Shown here piece by piece: positions 9,484 to 20,499 of a stretch of 64,000 nt of DNA (position 1 is the first letter of the stretch; each line of letters starts with the position of its first letter). Made by a program: the position numbers and the translations under genes. The DNA is from Ascarosepion bandense (taxonomy: Eukaryota; Mollusca; Cephalopoda; Sepiida; Sepiidae), in the NCBI GenBank assembly GCA_037127315.1, contig JBBBDQ010001270.1, forward strand, positions 1,153,501 through 1,217,500, given 5' to 3'. Under the pieces are notes generated by a model. It saw nothing but the letters and a program-made list of their open reading frames with translations, did not search any database and had not been told where the DNA came from.

Positions 9484-9834
9484 TCTTCTTCTATGTGCCC
9501 TGTCCTTTCAGGACGTAGGCGATCATAGCTTTCCACGTCTCCCTGTCCCTGGTTGCTCTTAGCACGCCTTCTTCAGTTACACCATGCAACCCTCATTCCA
9601 TCATCCACCTGATCAGGCCCTTCAAATATGTTATCCACTGTTTTCCCCTGTCTCTCCTTCCTTCTATCTGGCCTGTTAGTATCAGATTCTCCAAGCCCTC
9701 TGTTCTCATTGCATGTTCCAAGAACTTCAGTTGTCTCTTCCTGATGCTCCGTATTAATTTCCTTTTCGTTTCCATCATTTCCAAAACCTCATCATTGCTC
9801 ACATACTCGATCCATGATATTCGCAGCATCCTTA
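9484..9834 (-). pseudogene. LINE family B, C-terminal end with GAA-type tail
   Basis: Minus-strand 3' end of a non-LTR retrotransposon of the endonuclease/reverse transcriptase type often annotated after worm F52C9.6 (recalled similarity). The frame at 9593-9829 reads MLRISWIEYVSNDEVLEMME, then RKRQLKFLEHAMRTEGLENL, LTGQIEGRRDRGKQ and LIRWMME. The remaining 3' end has ctacgtcctgaaaggacagg and stops in a short GAA tract at 9484. Everything upstream, including the catalytic domain, is missing. Confidence 0.8.
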
Positions 9835-10205
9835 AGGAGGGAAAAATTTTCTAAGCACGACGGCTGCTAAGAGAATCTATCTAACTTTTTTTGCAACTGA
9901 CCTAGTCATGTATTCTATATAGTCTTTTCTCTACATGTTAGCCGGGAACATTAGCCCAAGAAGGCAGAACGAGTCACTCATTTCGAGGTTAACATTAGCC
10001 ATGCTGATAGATGGGTCTTTTCATATTATTAATAAAGAGAATTGTTTGTGACTCTGTGTTAGAGCAAGCATCGGCGGCTTCCTTTAAAAAATTCCACAAG
10101 GTTTGTCTCGACGTATAGTATGGTTTTCGGGTACTTTCCAACGTACGTCTCCCAGGCCGATATTAACAAGAGGGTTCCTCCCTGACAAATAAAAACCAGG
10201 TCTCA
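9835..10205. other. Unassigned stretch
   Basis: Mixed-composition sequence with no ORF, terminal repeat or tandem pattern that I can identify. Confidence 0.3.
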
Positions 10206-10215
10206 TAGTCGAAAC

Positions 10216-10249
10216 GTTAACGTTCTAAGAGAGAGAAAGAACAGAAAAA

Positions 10250-10292
<43 letters not shown>

Positions 10293-11008
10293 CCGGGAAA
10301 GAAAGAGAGAAAATACTGGAAAAATAAAACAGGGGACGCTAACGAAAATGAACGTGAACCAGAGAGTAAAGGGAAAATGAGAGAAGACGAAACAAAGAAC
10401 GTGAAAGAGAAAAAACGAGAAAGAGTTAGGACGAGAAAGAGAGAGAACAGGAAAGAGAGAGAAGGAGAAAGAGAGAAGAACGAGAAAGAGAGAGAACGGA
10501 AAAGAGAGAGAACGAGAAAGAGAAAGAGAAAGAACGGGAACGAGAGAGAACAAGAAAGAGAAAGAACGAGAAAGAAAGAGAACGGGAAAGAGAGAGAAGA
10601 GGAAAGAAAGAGAGAACGAGAAAGAGAGAGAACGAGAAAGAGAGAGAACGGGAAAGAGAGAGAACGAGAAAGAGAAAGAGAAAGAACGGGAAAGAGAGAG
10701 AACAAGAAAGAAAAAGAACGAGAAAGAAAGAGAACGGGAAAGAGAGAGAACGAGAAAGATTGAGGACAGGAAAGAGACAGAACAAGAAAGAGAAAGAGAG
10801 AACGAGAGAGAGAGAGATTGTGAAAGAGAAAGAAAGAGAAAGAGTGAGGACGGGAAAGCGAGGGGACAAGAAAGAGAAAGAACGTGAAAGATTGAGGACA
10901 AGAAAGAGAGAGAGAGAGAGAGAGATAGATAGAACGAGAAAGAGTGAGGACAAGAAAGAGACAGAACGTAAAAGGAAGAACGTGAAAGGAAGAACGTGAA
11001 AGAGAAAG

Positions 11009-11044
<36 letters not shown>

Positions 11045-11266
11045 TGAAAGAGTAAAAACGAGAAAGAGAGAGGATTTGAAAGAGAGAGATCGCGAAAAGG
11101 AATAGAACGATAATGAGAGAAGACTTGAAAGATAGAGAAAGGAAATAAAGAAAAAACTAGAAACAGAGGGGACAGTAAAGAGAGAGAGAGGATGGGAAAG
11201 AGAGATAGCAAAAAAGAGAAAGAACGAGAAATAGAAAAGACCGGAAATAGAGAGAGAACGCGAAAG

Positions 11267-11329
<63 letters not shown>

Positions 11330-11575
11330 GCAATAGAGAGGGAACGAGAAATAAAGAAGACCAGAAAGTGAGAGAGAGAGAACGGGAAAGAGAGAAATCG
11401 AGAAAGAAAAATGTGAATGAGAAAAGGAAAATAAATAAAGATAAATGATTTGAAAAAGAATTTTGAGAATAAAGATGTAAAGAAAGAGAAAGAGTGAAAG
11501 AGAGAGGGAGAGAGAAAGAGAGAGGCAGAGAAAGAGAGAGGGAGAGAAAGAGAGAGGGAGAGAGAAACCTGAGAG
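10216..11575. repeat. GAGA/GAAAGA satellite, 1.36 kb
   Basis: The plus strand is built from gagaaagagagagaacg-type units of 16-20 bases with drifting composition, plus pure GA runs (10248-10290, 11020-11042, 11290-11325) and a GATA run (11265-11295). The strand is almost free of pyrimidines apart from the C of aacg. All long ORFs on both strands are simple-repeat artefacts. Confidence 0.9.
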
Positions 11576-11653
11576 ATTAAATTAACAGGAGGAGGACTAT
11601 AACTAAGTCGAAAATTATGACAAAGAATAAAGAAATAGAATTCAGCTTCACAA

Positions 11654-12587
11654 TCTATATATATAAAAGGCAAATCTGAGTCTGTGTGTGACTGTTCCCT
11701 ATGCACGCCTACATTTTTTAAGCTACGCCATTCAAACCTTCTAAGGACACATATCTAAAGAGAAGCCAGGTCGACACATACTTTTTGAGTTTAACTTCAG
11801 CAACTGATTGTTTACCTTTGCTCCGTAAAACATCTAAGATCTAAGATGGTTGCTAAATTACGTAACAGAAATAAAATCACACGTGTCAAACGCGACTAAA
11901 ATATTTTTATTAAAAAAAAATCCAAAATCAAAAGATGAGCCTTTATATTTAATTTTTATTCCGACGTCTTAAAAATTCATTTGGTCAACAAAAAATGTGA
12001 ATATTTTCCCTGTAATTTTGAAACAAAAGAAATATTTTTTTAATAACTGTTTTTTTTTAAACAAAAACAAAATATGCAAAAAAAGTGCTAATGTTTAATT
12101 TAATTATTTAAGTCTTTTTTTTTCAGATTTATTATTTCATACTTCAGAAAATAAAATTTAAAAAAAAATAAAGCTTTTTTTTTCGCTAAATATTTTATGG
12201 AGGATATCATAAGCGTAATAGTCTTTATATTTCTACATTTTTAAACATTCTTTGAAAATTTCTGAACTGAGAGCGTAATAGTTTTTATATTCCTAATTTC
12301 AGTAAAATAAAATAAATAATTTTTATTCTTATGTTAAATTCATTTAGTCAATATAAAATGTGAATATTTTCCCCCGTAATTTTGAAACAAAAACAAACGC
12401 AATGTTCTTTACAATGTCACAAAACATCAAATCACGTTTACGCAAAACAAAAGAAAATAGATTTTTTAATGGAATTTTTTAACAATTTTTAAACAACAAT
12501 TTTTTATAAAATTATTTTTTTTATATAACCGAGTCATACTACTAAAATGTTTTTAGTTGCACGGGCAACGCCGGGTTATGATGCTAG
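11654..12587 (+). mobile_element. Non-autonomous Helitron
   Basis: It begins TCTATATATATAAAAGGC and ends atgatgCTAG, inserted between A (11653) and T (12588), as expected for Helitrons. A GC-rich segment (gggcaacgccggg) precedes the 3' end. There is no Rep/helicase ORF. A 75-bp segment with aatgtgaatattttccc occurs twice (about 11952-12030 and 12318-12395), an internal duplication. Confidence 0.8.
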
Positions 12588-13222
12588 TAATAAATAAAAA
12601 AAACTGACTAAAATATTAGAATGGCAAAACGAAAGAAGGAAGTGAAATCAAATTGACTGAAGTGACGAAGACAGCGGAAATTCGTACAGAGTAAATTACA
12701 ATGAGTAACGATTTTCAGTTTCCATGATTGTCGATAAGGGTCCCATGCATGCATATCGAGAAATTTATTGACCGATCGGAGCGCGCATGTGCACTTCTTA
12801 ATGTGACTATCAGCGCATGCGTAGGAATTCGTTTGTCTTGACACGGAGTATTGTTAGCATTGCTCGTTAACACTCTACGCTTGCGTAGTCTGTGTTTTAT
12901 CGATCAGAGAAAGATATGGATGCTTTAAAACTGTTATCATGAAAATGTGCTATGTACCAAAACCGAAAGAATAACTATTTTCAACTATTTGAAAAGTACA
13001 TTGTAGATTTTTTTTAAGAAATAATTTTCAACATGTTAGACATAATCGTTTGTTGTCAAAAACCGAAGTATTATATTGGTTTTCTCTGAGCTTTTGCCAA
13101 CATTTAGATAAATTGCGCATTCTTTCTCATCGGTAATGATAATGGTTATGTCAATATTAGCCGTTCTCTTAAAAGGAAACATTTGGTATTAATTGACCGA
13201 GCAAATACTACTGTCGTTTGGA
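12588..13222. other. Unassigned, possibly single-copy stretch
   Basis: About 630 bp with locally higher CpG (gcgcgcatgtgc, gcgcatgcg near 12780-12825). I find no match to the repeat families elsewhere in the window and no gene. Confidence 0.3.
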
Positions 13223-13880
13223 ATTTTTTTTTTTTTTAATCATCTCACCCCAAGCAAGGCATTCCACTGCCACTATTGCGCATGGGGCTACATAGGGGAA
13301 GGTAAAGAGAAGGAGTGGATAGACATAGGGAATGTCAGGAGAAAGGTGACAGATGAGTAAGGATAGCGAGGATGAGGGTCGGGCAGATGGGAAGAGTGCT
13401 TGATAGAATGGGAGCAGGTTAGTGTGTTAGGAGGTGTCTATTGACCTTACATTTAAACTCCTGGAGATTGTAGCTGTCGGGGAAGCAATCGTTTGGAAGA
13501 GAATTCCACAGTCGGGAAGTGCGAGGAAAGAAACTGTTGGAGTAGAAGTTACGGCTGCATTTTATCGGTTTCACTGTAAAAGGGTGGGATCTAGTTGCTA
13601 ATCTAGTATCTCGTGCAAATTCGAACCTAGGGGGCACCAGTGATCTAAGTTCATCGGAGCAGAAGCCGTGAAAGTATTTATAGAAGAGACACAGGGAAGC
13701 CACGTCTCGCCGGTGGGAGAGAGACTGCAGGCGGTCTGCCAAGTCGGTATCTATCACATTACAGACCCTCCTCTGAACCTTATCGAGAAGCCCGAGGAGA
13801 ACAGCAGGGGCACCCGACCAGATATGGCAGCAGTATTCAATGTACGGGCGGATGGTAGATTTGTAAATGTGCAGGATAGA
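13223..13880 (-). pseudogene. LINE family A, best-preserved C-terminal end
   Basis: Minus-strand frame open from about 13865 to 13419: IRPYIEYCCHIWSGAPAVLL, then LADRLQSLSHRRDVASLCLF, FHGFCSDELRSLVPP, SFFPRTSRLWNSLP and DSYNLQEFKCKVNRHLLTH, followed by a stop. The 3' UTR runs to 13223 and ends in an A-run. Only the region downstream of the reverse transcriptase core remains. No stop interrupts it, so this copy is probably younger than its neighbours. Confidence 0.85.
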
Positions 13881-13943
13881 TAATTCATAAAGAAAACTTC
13901 TATTTTAGCAACTATTCGGTTAATAGAGTTTTCAATGACGTGG

Positions 13944-14075
13944 TGCAATGTTTTGCAAGCTTGTCTCGCTAGAGCCTATCGCAATTGAAAAGTGAGTTCG
14001 ATCCTCACTTGGTACACTATACTTTCAGCTGTGTGCCACATCTAAGCTTTGCTTTAAAAAATATATTTCCAGTAT
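13944..14075 (+). mobile_element. tRNA-derived SINE, family E
   Basis: A-box-like segment before agcttgtctcgctagagc, B-box gtgagttcgatcctcac, body gtgtgccacatctaagc and an A-rich end. It shares this layout with 38640-38740 and 38752-38877. Confidence 0.6.
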
Positions 14076-14146
14076 TGATGAGGTCTTCGAAGTAGTGTAG
14101 AACGTCAACATTTTGATTCTAACATTATCTTTTTCGAATTAATTCC

Positions 14147-14222
14147 TAGCCCAGTCAATCATGTCTCTTTCGAGACATGATTGCTGAAGTGTGTCTTACG
14201 TATGGCACTCAACTGACTGAAT
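14147..14222 (+). mobile_element. Hairpin SINE, 3' end only
   Basis: It begins in cccagtcaatcatgtctc, includes the stem-loop and ends gcactcaactgactgaa. The head and body are missing. Confidence 0.7.
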
Positions 14223-14560
14223 GTGCTATCTATTTTAATTAGGTACCTCCGCAAAATCGCTGAAAAAATAGCATAGTATGAAGGAAAAAGGCTCCAAACT
14301 AAATAAAAACAGTTTTATCGGCAAAATGTTTATATCATCATTAAGAGGATAGATCAAAGAATTTTTTAATTATTTCTAACACATTCGAAATTTTTGTAGA
14401 ATGTCTTTTATTTTCTGACGTCAGTGCGAGACCTAAATTGACGCAACGTTTATTAAAAAAAAAAACGTAATATTGCACAATGCACTTTTTTGACCGTGAA
14501 AGACACATTAATTTGGAAACTATGAAAAATATTTGTAGAAGGGAAGCCACATCCTTTTGG
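14223..14560. repeat. Old AT-rich repeat, possibly related to repeat F
   Basis: On the minus strand, segments such as gcgattttgcggaggtacct and the AT-rich surroundings resemble the family at 53290-53650. Divergence is high and the boundaries are unclear. Confidence 0.3.
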
Positions 14561-14843
14561 GCATACGACCATATCACGTTGAATACACCGGTTCTCGCTC
14601 GATCACCGAAGTTAAGCAGCGTTGAGCCTGGTCAGTACTTAGATGGGTGACCGCTTAGAAATACCAGGTGCTGTAAGCGTTTAGTGACGGATGTGCGTTG
14701 TGGTGCAGTGGATATCGGCTCAGAAAGAGAAATCGGTGAGTCGAGTTCGAATTCCAGTTGAATACCCTGCATTCACTTGAGCACTGGTACCCTTGGGAAA
14801 GGTATTAATCCGTCCATTCCCTCCAGTTATGGGTTAAATAACA
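14561..14843 (+). mobile_element. SINE with a single 5S rRNA-like head and a tRNA-like unit
   Basis: 5S-like head (14561-14685) with gaagttaagcagcg and ggtcagtacttagatggg, joined through gtttagtgac to the tRNA-like unit (gtggtgcagtggatatc, then gagttcgaattccag). The body ends gttatgggttaaataaca. The tRNA unit and half the body are shared with the hairpin SINE; the 3' part differs. Confidence 0.8.
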
Positions 14844-15248
14844 AGGGTATGACTTGGGGACCCTGCCCTTAAAAACAAATCCCAATGAATCTTGGTACTC
14901 GAAAAGAAACAATTATTACTAGACACAAAACTTATATAAATCAACAATAAATTGTTGAAAGAAAAAGGTATTACCAGCAATAAATAAATAAAATTTGGTT
15001 GGCAATAAATGACCCGCCGAGGTTGATATGCTACAAAACAAAAATAACCAACTAACACCCCTTCGGTGAGAAAGTGACTGTAGGTGTTGAACTTATTTTT
15101 CTTCCTAATTATATCCCTAATTTTCTTGGACATGGTGGTAAAATTCCTAGTACTAAGGATAATTAATTTATTTCCATGTTTAGTAGAAAGAGTGTTAGAG
15201 AATGGGATTATGAGTTTTGCGTAATTTTTGTTAGAACTTCTATTGGTG

Positions 15249-15255
<7 letters not shown>
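14844..15255. other. Unassigned stretch
   Basis: AT-rich sequence without a recognisable gene or repeat boundary. It ends at a short TA run (15256-15281). Confidence 0.3.
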
Positions 15256-15282
<27 letters not shown>

Positions 15283-15284
<2 letters not shown>

Positions 15285-15756
15285 TTTTTGTTACATAAAT
15301 TTAAATACTTGGGAAGTGTTCTAACAGAAGACGGAAAGTGCGACACTGAAATCCGAAGGCGAATTGGCATGGTCAAAGATGATTTCCAGAAGCTGAGTAG
15401 AGTATTAAGAGACAGGGCAAAGTATTAAGAAACGGGGCAATTTCAATAGAAACAGAGTACTGGATTGCTAAGTGATGCCAGTTCTTCAATTTGGCAGTGA
15501 ATGCTGAACAATATAATCGAAGATGAAGGAAAAATTTGAAGCAACTGAAATGTGGTTCTACAGAAGGATGTTGCGAAGATCACGAATCGAGCATGTGAGC
15601 AATGATGAGGTTTTGGAAATGAGGGAAACGAAAAGGAAATTAATATTGAGCATCGGGAAGAGACAGCTAAAGTTCCTGGGACATGCAATGAGGAAAGAAG
15701 GCTTGGAGAACCTGATACTAACAGGCCAGATAGAGGGGAAATAGACATGGGAAAGC
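15283..15756 (+). pseudogene. LINE family B fragment, first of two in direct order
   Basis: FKYLGSVLTEDGKCDTEIRR, then RIGMVKDDFQKLSRVLR, FEATEMWFYRRMLRRSRIEH and KRQLKFLGHAMRKEGLENL. Frame breaks occur near 15425 and 15470, and the element is cut at ggccagatagaggggaaat. There is no catalytic domain. Confidence 0.75.
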
Positions 15757-16030
15757 AGCATATAAGCAGGTACAAAAACTTAAATACCTGGGAAGTGTTC
15801 CAACAGAAGATGGAAAGTGCGACACTGAAATCCGAAGGATGATTTCCAGAAGCTGAGTAGAGGATTAAGAGACAGGAAAATTTCACTGGACACATAGAAG
15901 AGAGTACTGGATTATTATATGATGTCTGTCCTTCAATAGGGCAGCAAATGCTAGATAATCTCATCAAAGAAGAAGGAAAGACTTGAAGCAAGGTTCAACA
16001 GAAGGATGCTGAGGATACCTTGGACCTATT
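15757..16030 (+). pseudogene. LINE family B fragment, second, more decayed
   Basis: It restarts at aagcaggtacaaaaactta with the same KYLGSV segment, then has a deletion after gaaatccgaagg and many shifts. It follows the first fragment directly, so this is either a local duplication or a nested insertion. Confidence 0.65.
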
Positions 16031-16267
16031 ATTAAAAATGAAATATTAAAACTGATCCAGCCAGAGGGTTTAATGTAATTTAGATTATTTATTTACAGAG
16101 CCACGTTTACATATAAAACTTCGAAAATTAGATATGTCGAATGATCATTTCAGCGAAATAAACTTGTCTCACCTTTATATTGGAAAAAAAATGTTTCCAT
16201 AATAAAAATAAAAATCGCTGATGAAGCGAATTTATTTCGCTGAAATGATCATTTGACATATGTAATT

Positions 16268-16350
16268 TTCGAACTTTTATATGTAAAACACACACACGCA
16301 CACACGCACACACACACAAAGACATATAGGTATATATATATATATATATA
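16268..16350. repeat. CA/TA microsatellite
   Basis: Interrupted CA run (16288-16320) and TA run (16333-16350). Confidence 0.7.
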
Positions 16351-16465
16351 AATTTAGTGTATCGAGGCAGATAATTTTCTAAACATGTACTGTTAAATAT
16401 AACAGACAATAAATGTCTATTATGTTTAATCATGAACCGTTCTAAACATCGTATTTTGGCTTTAA

Positions 16466-16696
16466 CCCTCTAGGGCCATTCGTATCATATTTGATACAGT
16501 ATGAAAACAAGCCTTGAAAGAAATATTTTACTGAAAAATTTTTTAAGAGAAATATTTTATATAATATATAAATATCAAATTAAAGCAGTACTGACTGCTC
16601 AGTCAATGAATACCAAATGTTTCCTTATAGGGAAATACCAAATGTTTCCTTATAGGGAAATACTGTATCAAATATGATACGAATGGCCCTAGAGGG
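16466..16696. mobile_element. piggyBac-type MITE
   Basis: 231-bp element with perfect 37-bp terminal inverted repeats (16466-16502 and 16660-16696), beginning ccctctagggccattcg and flanked by TTAA on both sides (16462-16465, 16697-16700). TTAA targets and CCC-starting ends are typical of piggyBac. The inside carries a tandem duplicate of aataccaaatgtttccttat and has no ORF. Confidence 0.85.
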
Positions 16697-16700
16697 TTAA

Positions 16701-16924
16701 TTTCAGGTGAAAATAAATCCAAAATTTGTCCAACATTTGGATTATTTTTTATTAAGTTGGTTCTAAGCTTTCGGCTCAGGGACGTTAACATAAAGACATC
16801 CACCATCAAAGATGATTTTATCATGTGCTTACATAAAACATTGCTAAGCAACGATAACAGTCACCGAATAGCAGACGCAGTTTGTAAATTTGTAATGCGT
16901 TTCTATGACGTCATATCACGTGAT
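16701..16924. other. Unassigned stretch next to the Penelope fragment
   Basis: No recognisable frame. It may be the 3' untranslated part of the Penelope-like element that follows on the minus strand. Confidence 0.3.
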
Positions 16925-17305
16925 AGACCGAAATGTTAACAGAACCATATGTCTAAGTAAAATGCAGTGCGTTATGACCAGACTGAAATATGATTCTATT
17001 AAGTGAGGGTTGTTTTGATTTAATGGAGATGACCTCCAATATCTGACGGTTGTTTTACTGTGTGTATGATTGAGTATTATTGTGTTATTGACTAAAATCT
17101 GTCTAATATTATCTACATGTCTATGTTTTTCTAAGAAATGATTTTTAATTAAACTATGATGAGAAAGGTGGCTGGTAAGTCTACGGGTGATCGTGGTTGT
17201 AGTAAAACCAATATATGCAGTGGGTTTATTATTAGTACCAGAGATACAATCTCTGAACGGGCATGTAAAATGATACGCTACATTGGTTTTCTGTAGTTTC
17301 ATTTT
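16925..17305 (-). pseudogene. Penelope-like element, GIY-YIG endonuclease fragment (family 1)
   Basis: The minus-strand frame contains KTNVAYHFTCPFRDCISG, then AYIGFTTTTITRRLTSHLS and IKNHFLEKH. This fits the zinc-binding Cys pair, the YIG-type strand and the catalytic Arg helix of the GIY-YIG domain at the C-terminus of Penelope-like retroelements. The reverse transcriptase is absent. The 5' limit is the 5S-headed SINE at 17306, so the first residues of the open frame belong to that SINE. Confidence 0.65.
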
Positions 17306-17572
17306 GCCAATATCACGCAAACCACTGGTTCTCGTCAAATAACCGAAGCTAAACAAAGTTGAGGTTAGTCATTATCTAAATGGGTAACCACCTGGGTATA
17401 CCAGGTACTGTAAATATGGATGTGCGGGTGGTGTAAGGGGTAACGGCTAGGAATTGAAAATTGGACCGCCGAGTTCAAATTTCAGTTGGCTTCGTTATAC
17501 TCTCTCACACGTAAATACACTTGGGAAAGACATTAATTGCAATTTTTCTCCCTCCCACATAGTATAACTTGT
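17306..17572 (+). mobile_element. 5S/tRNA chimeric SINE, diverged copy
   Basis: 5S-like head recognisable by ccaatatcacgcaaaccac, accgaagctaaacaaag and gggtataccaggtactgta, then tRNA-like ggatgtgcgggtggtgtaag and B-box gagttcaaatttcag. More diverged than 14561-14843. Confidence 0.65.
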
Positions 17573-17692
17573 ATCAGAAAATACTAATTGTCTTCAAAAA
17601 ATTATTACAATTTAAAAGATTGTTTCGGCTTTAAATAACATTCAAAAGGCTGATAAGACTTAAAAAAAAAAAAAAACTCAAATCAAATAATA

Positions 17693-19257
17693 CACTCCTG
17701 ATCAAAATTTTAAGACCACTTAAAAATCTTTAAAAAGAAATATTTTTTTTACGGATAGATTTTAAACTCCTCCCACTTAAGGTTACCAATACTACAATCT
17801 AAAAGGTTATGGAAACAAAAAGCTATATTCCAAACATTCTATTTAGAAATTTACATTTTTATAAAATGAAGTGATTTACACATGATCAAAATTATAAGAC
17901 CAGAGACAAACATTCTACGAAATTGTACAAAAAGTGTATGAAAACATTCAACAACCAAATTTAATAATGAGTTATACCTCCACTGCTTTTGATGACTTCA
18001 AAAATTCTGTCGGGCATGCTAGAAATAAGCGTTTCCATTAAGGTGCGGGGGATGTTGCTCCAGCTTCTGAAGATGGCTTCACGAAGTTCATTTTTGTTGA
18101 ATATTGTTTGCCATTTCGATAAACACCTCTTGTCATCCATCCTCAAACATGTTCAATTGGGTTCAAGTCTGGTGAGCATGAAGTATATCCCAAGAGATCG
18201 ACCCTATTTTCTTGTAGAAAGGTCAAGGTCCGTCTTGCAGCGTGGATTGCAGCATTATTCTGTTGGAATAACCATCCATCCACACACAAACGATGGCCCT
18301 CCATCATCAGTGATGCTTTTTGTAGCATGCTAACATAACCAGCCGCTGTTTGACAACCCTGCACCACCTGGAGCTCCAATCTCCCTCTGTAAGAAAAGGC
18401 ACCCCATACCATTAGGGACCCTCCACCACTATGACGTGTGGAGAAAATTTCAGGAGGCATGTTTTTGTTATGCCAATATCGTTGGAAGCCATCAGGACGA
18501 TCTAGATTTAAATTTTTCTCATCAGAAAACAGGACTTTCTTCCACTTCTCAACGTCCCATGTTTGGTATTCACAACCAAACTTTAAGCGGTCCACCTTGT
18601 GACATGAAAGCAGCCGAGGAATTTGTTTACGCTTTTTATTTACCATGCCTTTTTGTCGTAAGTGTCATCTGATGGTTACGGGACTGCAATCAGCATCTGT
18701 GACTGCCTTAATTTGACTAGAAGAAAGTCCCCCCCTCTTTCATAACAACCTGTCTTATTCTCTTACTCAATGCAGGAGAAATTTTTGGGGGCCTACCAGA
18801 GGATTTTGCTTTTCCATAATTCTCACTGTTCTTTAGAAAGTTGCAAATTACAGTTTTACTGCGATTTACCTTAGCTGCGATCGCCCGCTGTGACAAACCT
18901 TGCTTATAGAATTCTAGAATTCGAGAACGCTCAACTTTGATAAGTTTGCTTGCTTTAGGCATGGTAACACCTTTACGCAGTGATTGCTAATCTCTAACTG
19001 AACTAAAAACATTGGAATTACCATAGATCTAACAATTTATGCCCCTGGTCTTATCATTTTGATCATGCTTAAATCGCCTCATTTTATAAAAATGTAAATT
19101 TCTAAATAAAATGTTTGGAATGTAGCTTTTTGTTTCCATAACCTTTTAAATTGTAGTATTGGTAACCTTAAGTGGTAGGAGTTTAAAATCTATCTGTAAA
19201 AAAAAAATAATTCTTTTTAAAGATTTTTAAGTGGTCTTAAATTTTTGATCAGGAGTG
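17693..19257 (-). mobile_element. Tc1-like transposon, complete ends, inactive
   Basis: 1,565-bp element flanked by TA (17691-17692, 19258-19259). The inverted ends are about 210 bp long. Each carries an outer (17700-17719) and an inner (17884-17903) copy of gatcaaaattwtaagaccas, mirrored on the right (inner 19045-19064), the IR/DR layout of Sleeping Beauty-like Tc1 elements. It encodes one decayed transposase on the minus strand. Confidence 0.92.
17961..18962 (-). pseudogene. Tc1-like DDE transposase, broken
   Basis: The N-terminal part (18717-18962) has the paired helix-turn-helix region: LSQRAIAAKVNRSKTVICNF, then the GRPPK hook. The catalytic part (18143-18646) has [11 protein letters not shown] with the first Asp. 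It then has FQQNNAAIH, where the second catalytic Asp is Asn (codon 18257-18259), and [10 protein letters not shown] with the Glu of DD34E. The C-terminal part (17961-18146) ends SSMPDRIFEVIKSSGGITHY. Breaks seen: a frameshift at the G-run near 18727, a TGA in place of Trp near 18673 and a one-base loss just after PIEHV. No active product is possible from this copy. Confidence 0.92.
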
Positions 19258-19395
19258 TATATTCGGTTGTAAAAAACAGAAATATGTTCGGTGCATATAT
19301 AAGTATATAATAACGGATATTTACGTTCATATATTACTCTCAAGGATTTGTTTATTTAAAATTTATAAGTGACTTCAATAGCAGTTTTAACCTTA

Positions 19396-19622
19396 TGCAG
19401 TCAATTCAGAGTCATACGTGATATAGGTTTAAATGATCATATCTCTTTTGTTTATAACTGACTAGGCAGAAGATTTTCTTGCAGTAGGTCGCTATTTTTA
19501 AAAACCCAAATTATAGAACTCAATTTGCCTGTCGATTTAACACATAGTTAGGGTGAGAAGTGATGAATTCATACCTTTTCCAAGGGTATTTCCGCGCAAG
19601 TGAATCCAACGAATTCAACTCT
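19396..19622 (-). mobile_element. Hairpin SINE, diverged, head replaced by microsatellite
   Basis: 3' end and body to aatccaacgaattcaact. The tRNA-like head is missing where the TG repeat begins. The stem-loop is decayed (tctcttttgtttat). Confidence 0.7.
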
Positions 19623-19822
19623 GTCTCTCTGTGTGTGCGTGTGTGTGTGTCTGTGTGTGTGCGGGTGTGTGTGTGTGCAGGTGTGTGTGTGTGTGTGTGT
19701 GTCTCTCTCTCTCTCTCTCTCTCTGTGCGTGTGCGTGTGTGTGTCTGTGTGTGTGTCTGTGTCTGTGTGTGTGTCTGTGTCTGTGTCTGTGTGCGTGTGT
19801 CTGTGTGTGTGTTTGTCTGAAG
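19620..19822. repeat. TG/TC microsatellite
   Basis: Interrupted TG repeat with a pure CT block (19703-19722). The Cys/Val and His/Thr frames on both strands are artefacts. Confidence 0.9.
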
Positions 19823-19920
19823 AAAACGAAATGTATGATTAAAAAGAGACAAAAGAAAAACTGTTTCATCTGCGCTTTTCGTTCATCGTCATCTTTCTCT
19901 CCATCTCCTTATCACTAGCT

Positions 19921-19928
19921 CTCTCTCA

Positions 19929-19985
<57 letters not shown>
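19921..19985. repeat. CT then TA microsatellite
   Basis: CT run followed by a TA run that abuts the 3' end of a Helitron. Confidence 0.85.
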
Positions 19986-19986
<1 letters not shown>

Positions 19987-20440
19987 TAGCAGTATAGCCC
20001 GGCGTTGCTCGGGTGTAATCCATGGTAATGAATCCATGGTCCTGGAGCTCAGACTCAGCCTAAAGAATATTTGTGTGAAATTTGATGAGAATCGGATAAA
20101 AATTGTGGATTTGTATAAATGACATACAGACAGATAAACAGACACACACACAAACATCTTGCCTTATATATATATATTATCGTTTTTCTACACTATTGTA
20201 AGAACTGCACTCTTGAAACTTCTGAATATCGGTTCTTATGTCTTTGTCTATGAGTGCATGAAATTTGATTAAAATCGGACCACTCCTTCTATAACCCGAT
20301 TTTTTCGATTATCGATTTTCGATATTTATCGGGGTACCTTGACATAAAACCTAGCTAAGAACACTCGCAGACGCTTATAGTACAACTGTGTAAATTTTCA
20401 AGAAAATCGGTTCAGCCGTTTCGGATTCTATTGGTAACGG

Positions 20441-20499
<59 letters not shown>

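Noticed and set aside
10426..11706. 426-codon Ser/Leu/Phe ORF opposite the GA satellite
   Set aside because: Composition artefact of GAGAAAGA repeats; it also runs into the Helitron start.
19560..19918. Cys/Val-rich small proteins that resemble toxin-like peptides
   Set aside because: They come from a TG/TC microsatellite; no signal peptide or conserved cysteine framework outside the repeat.
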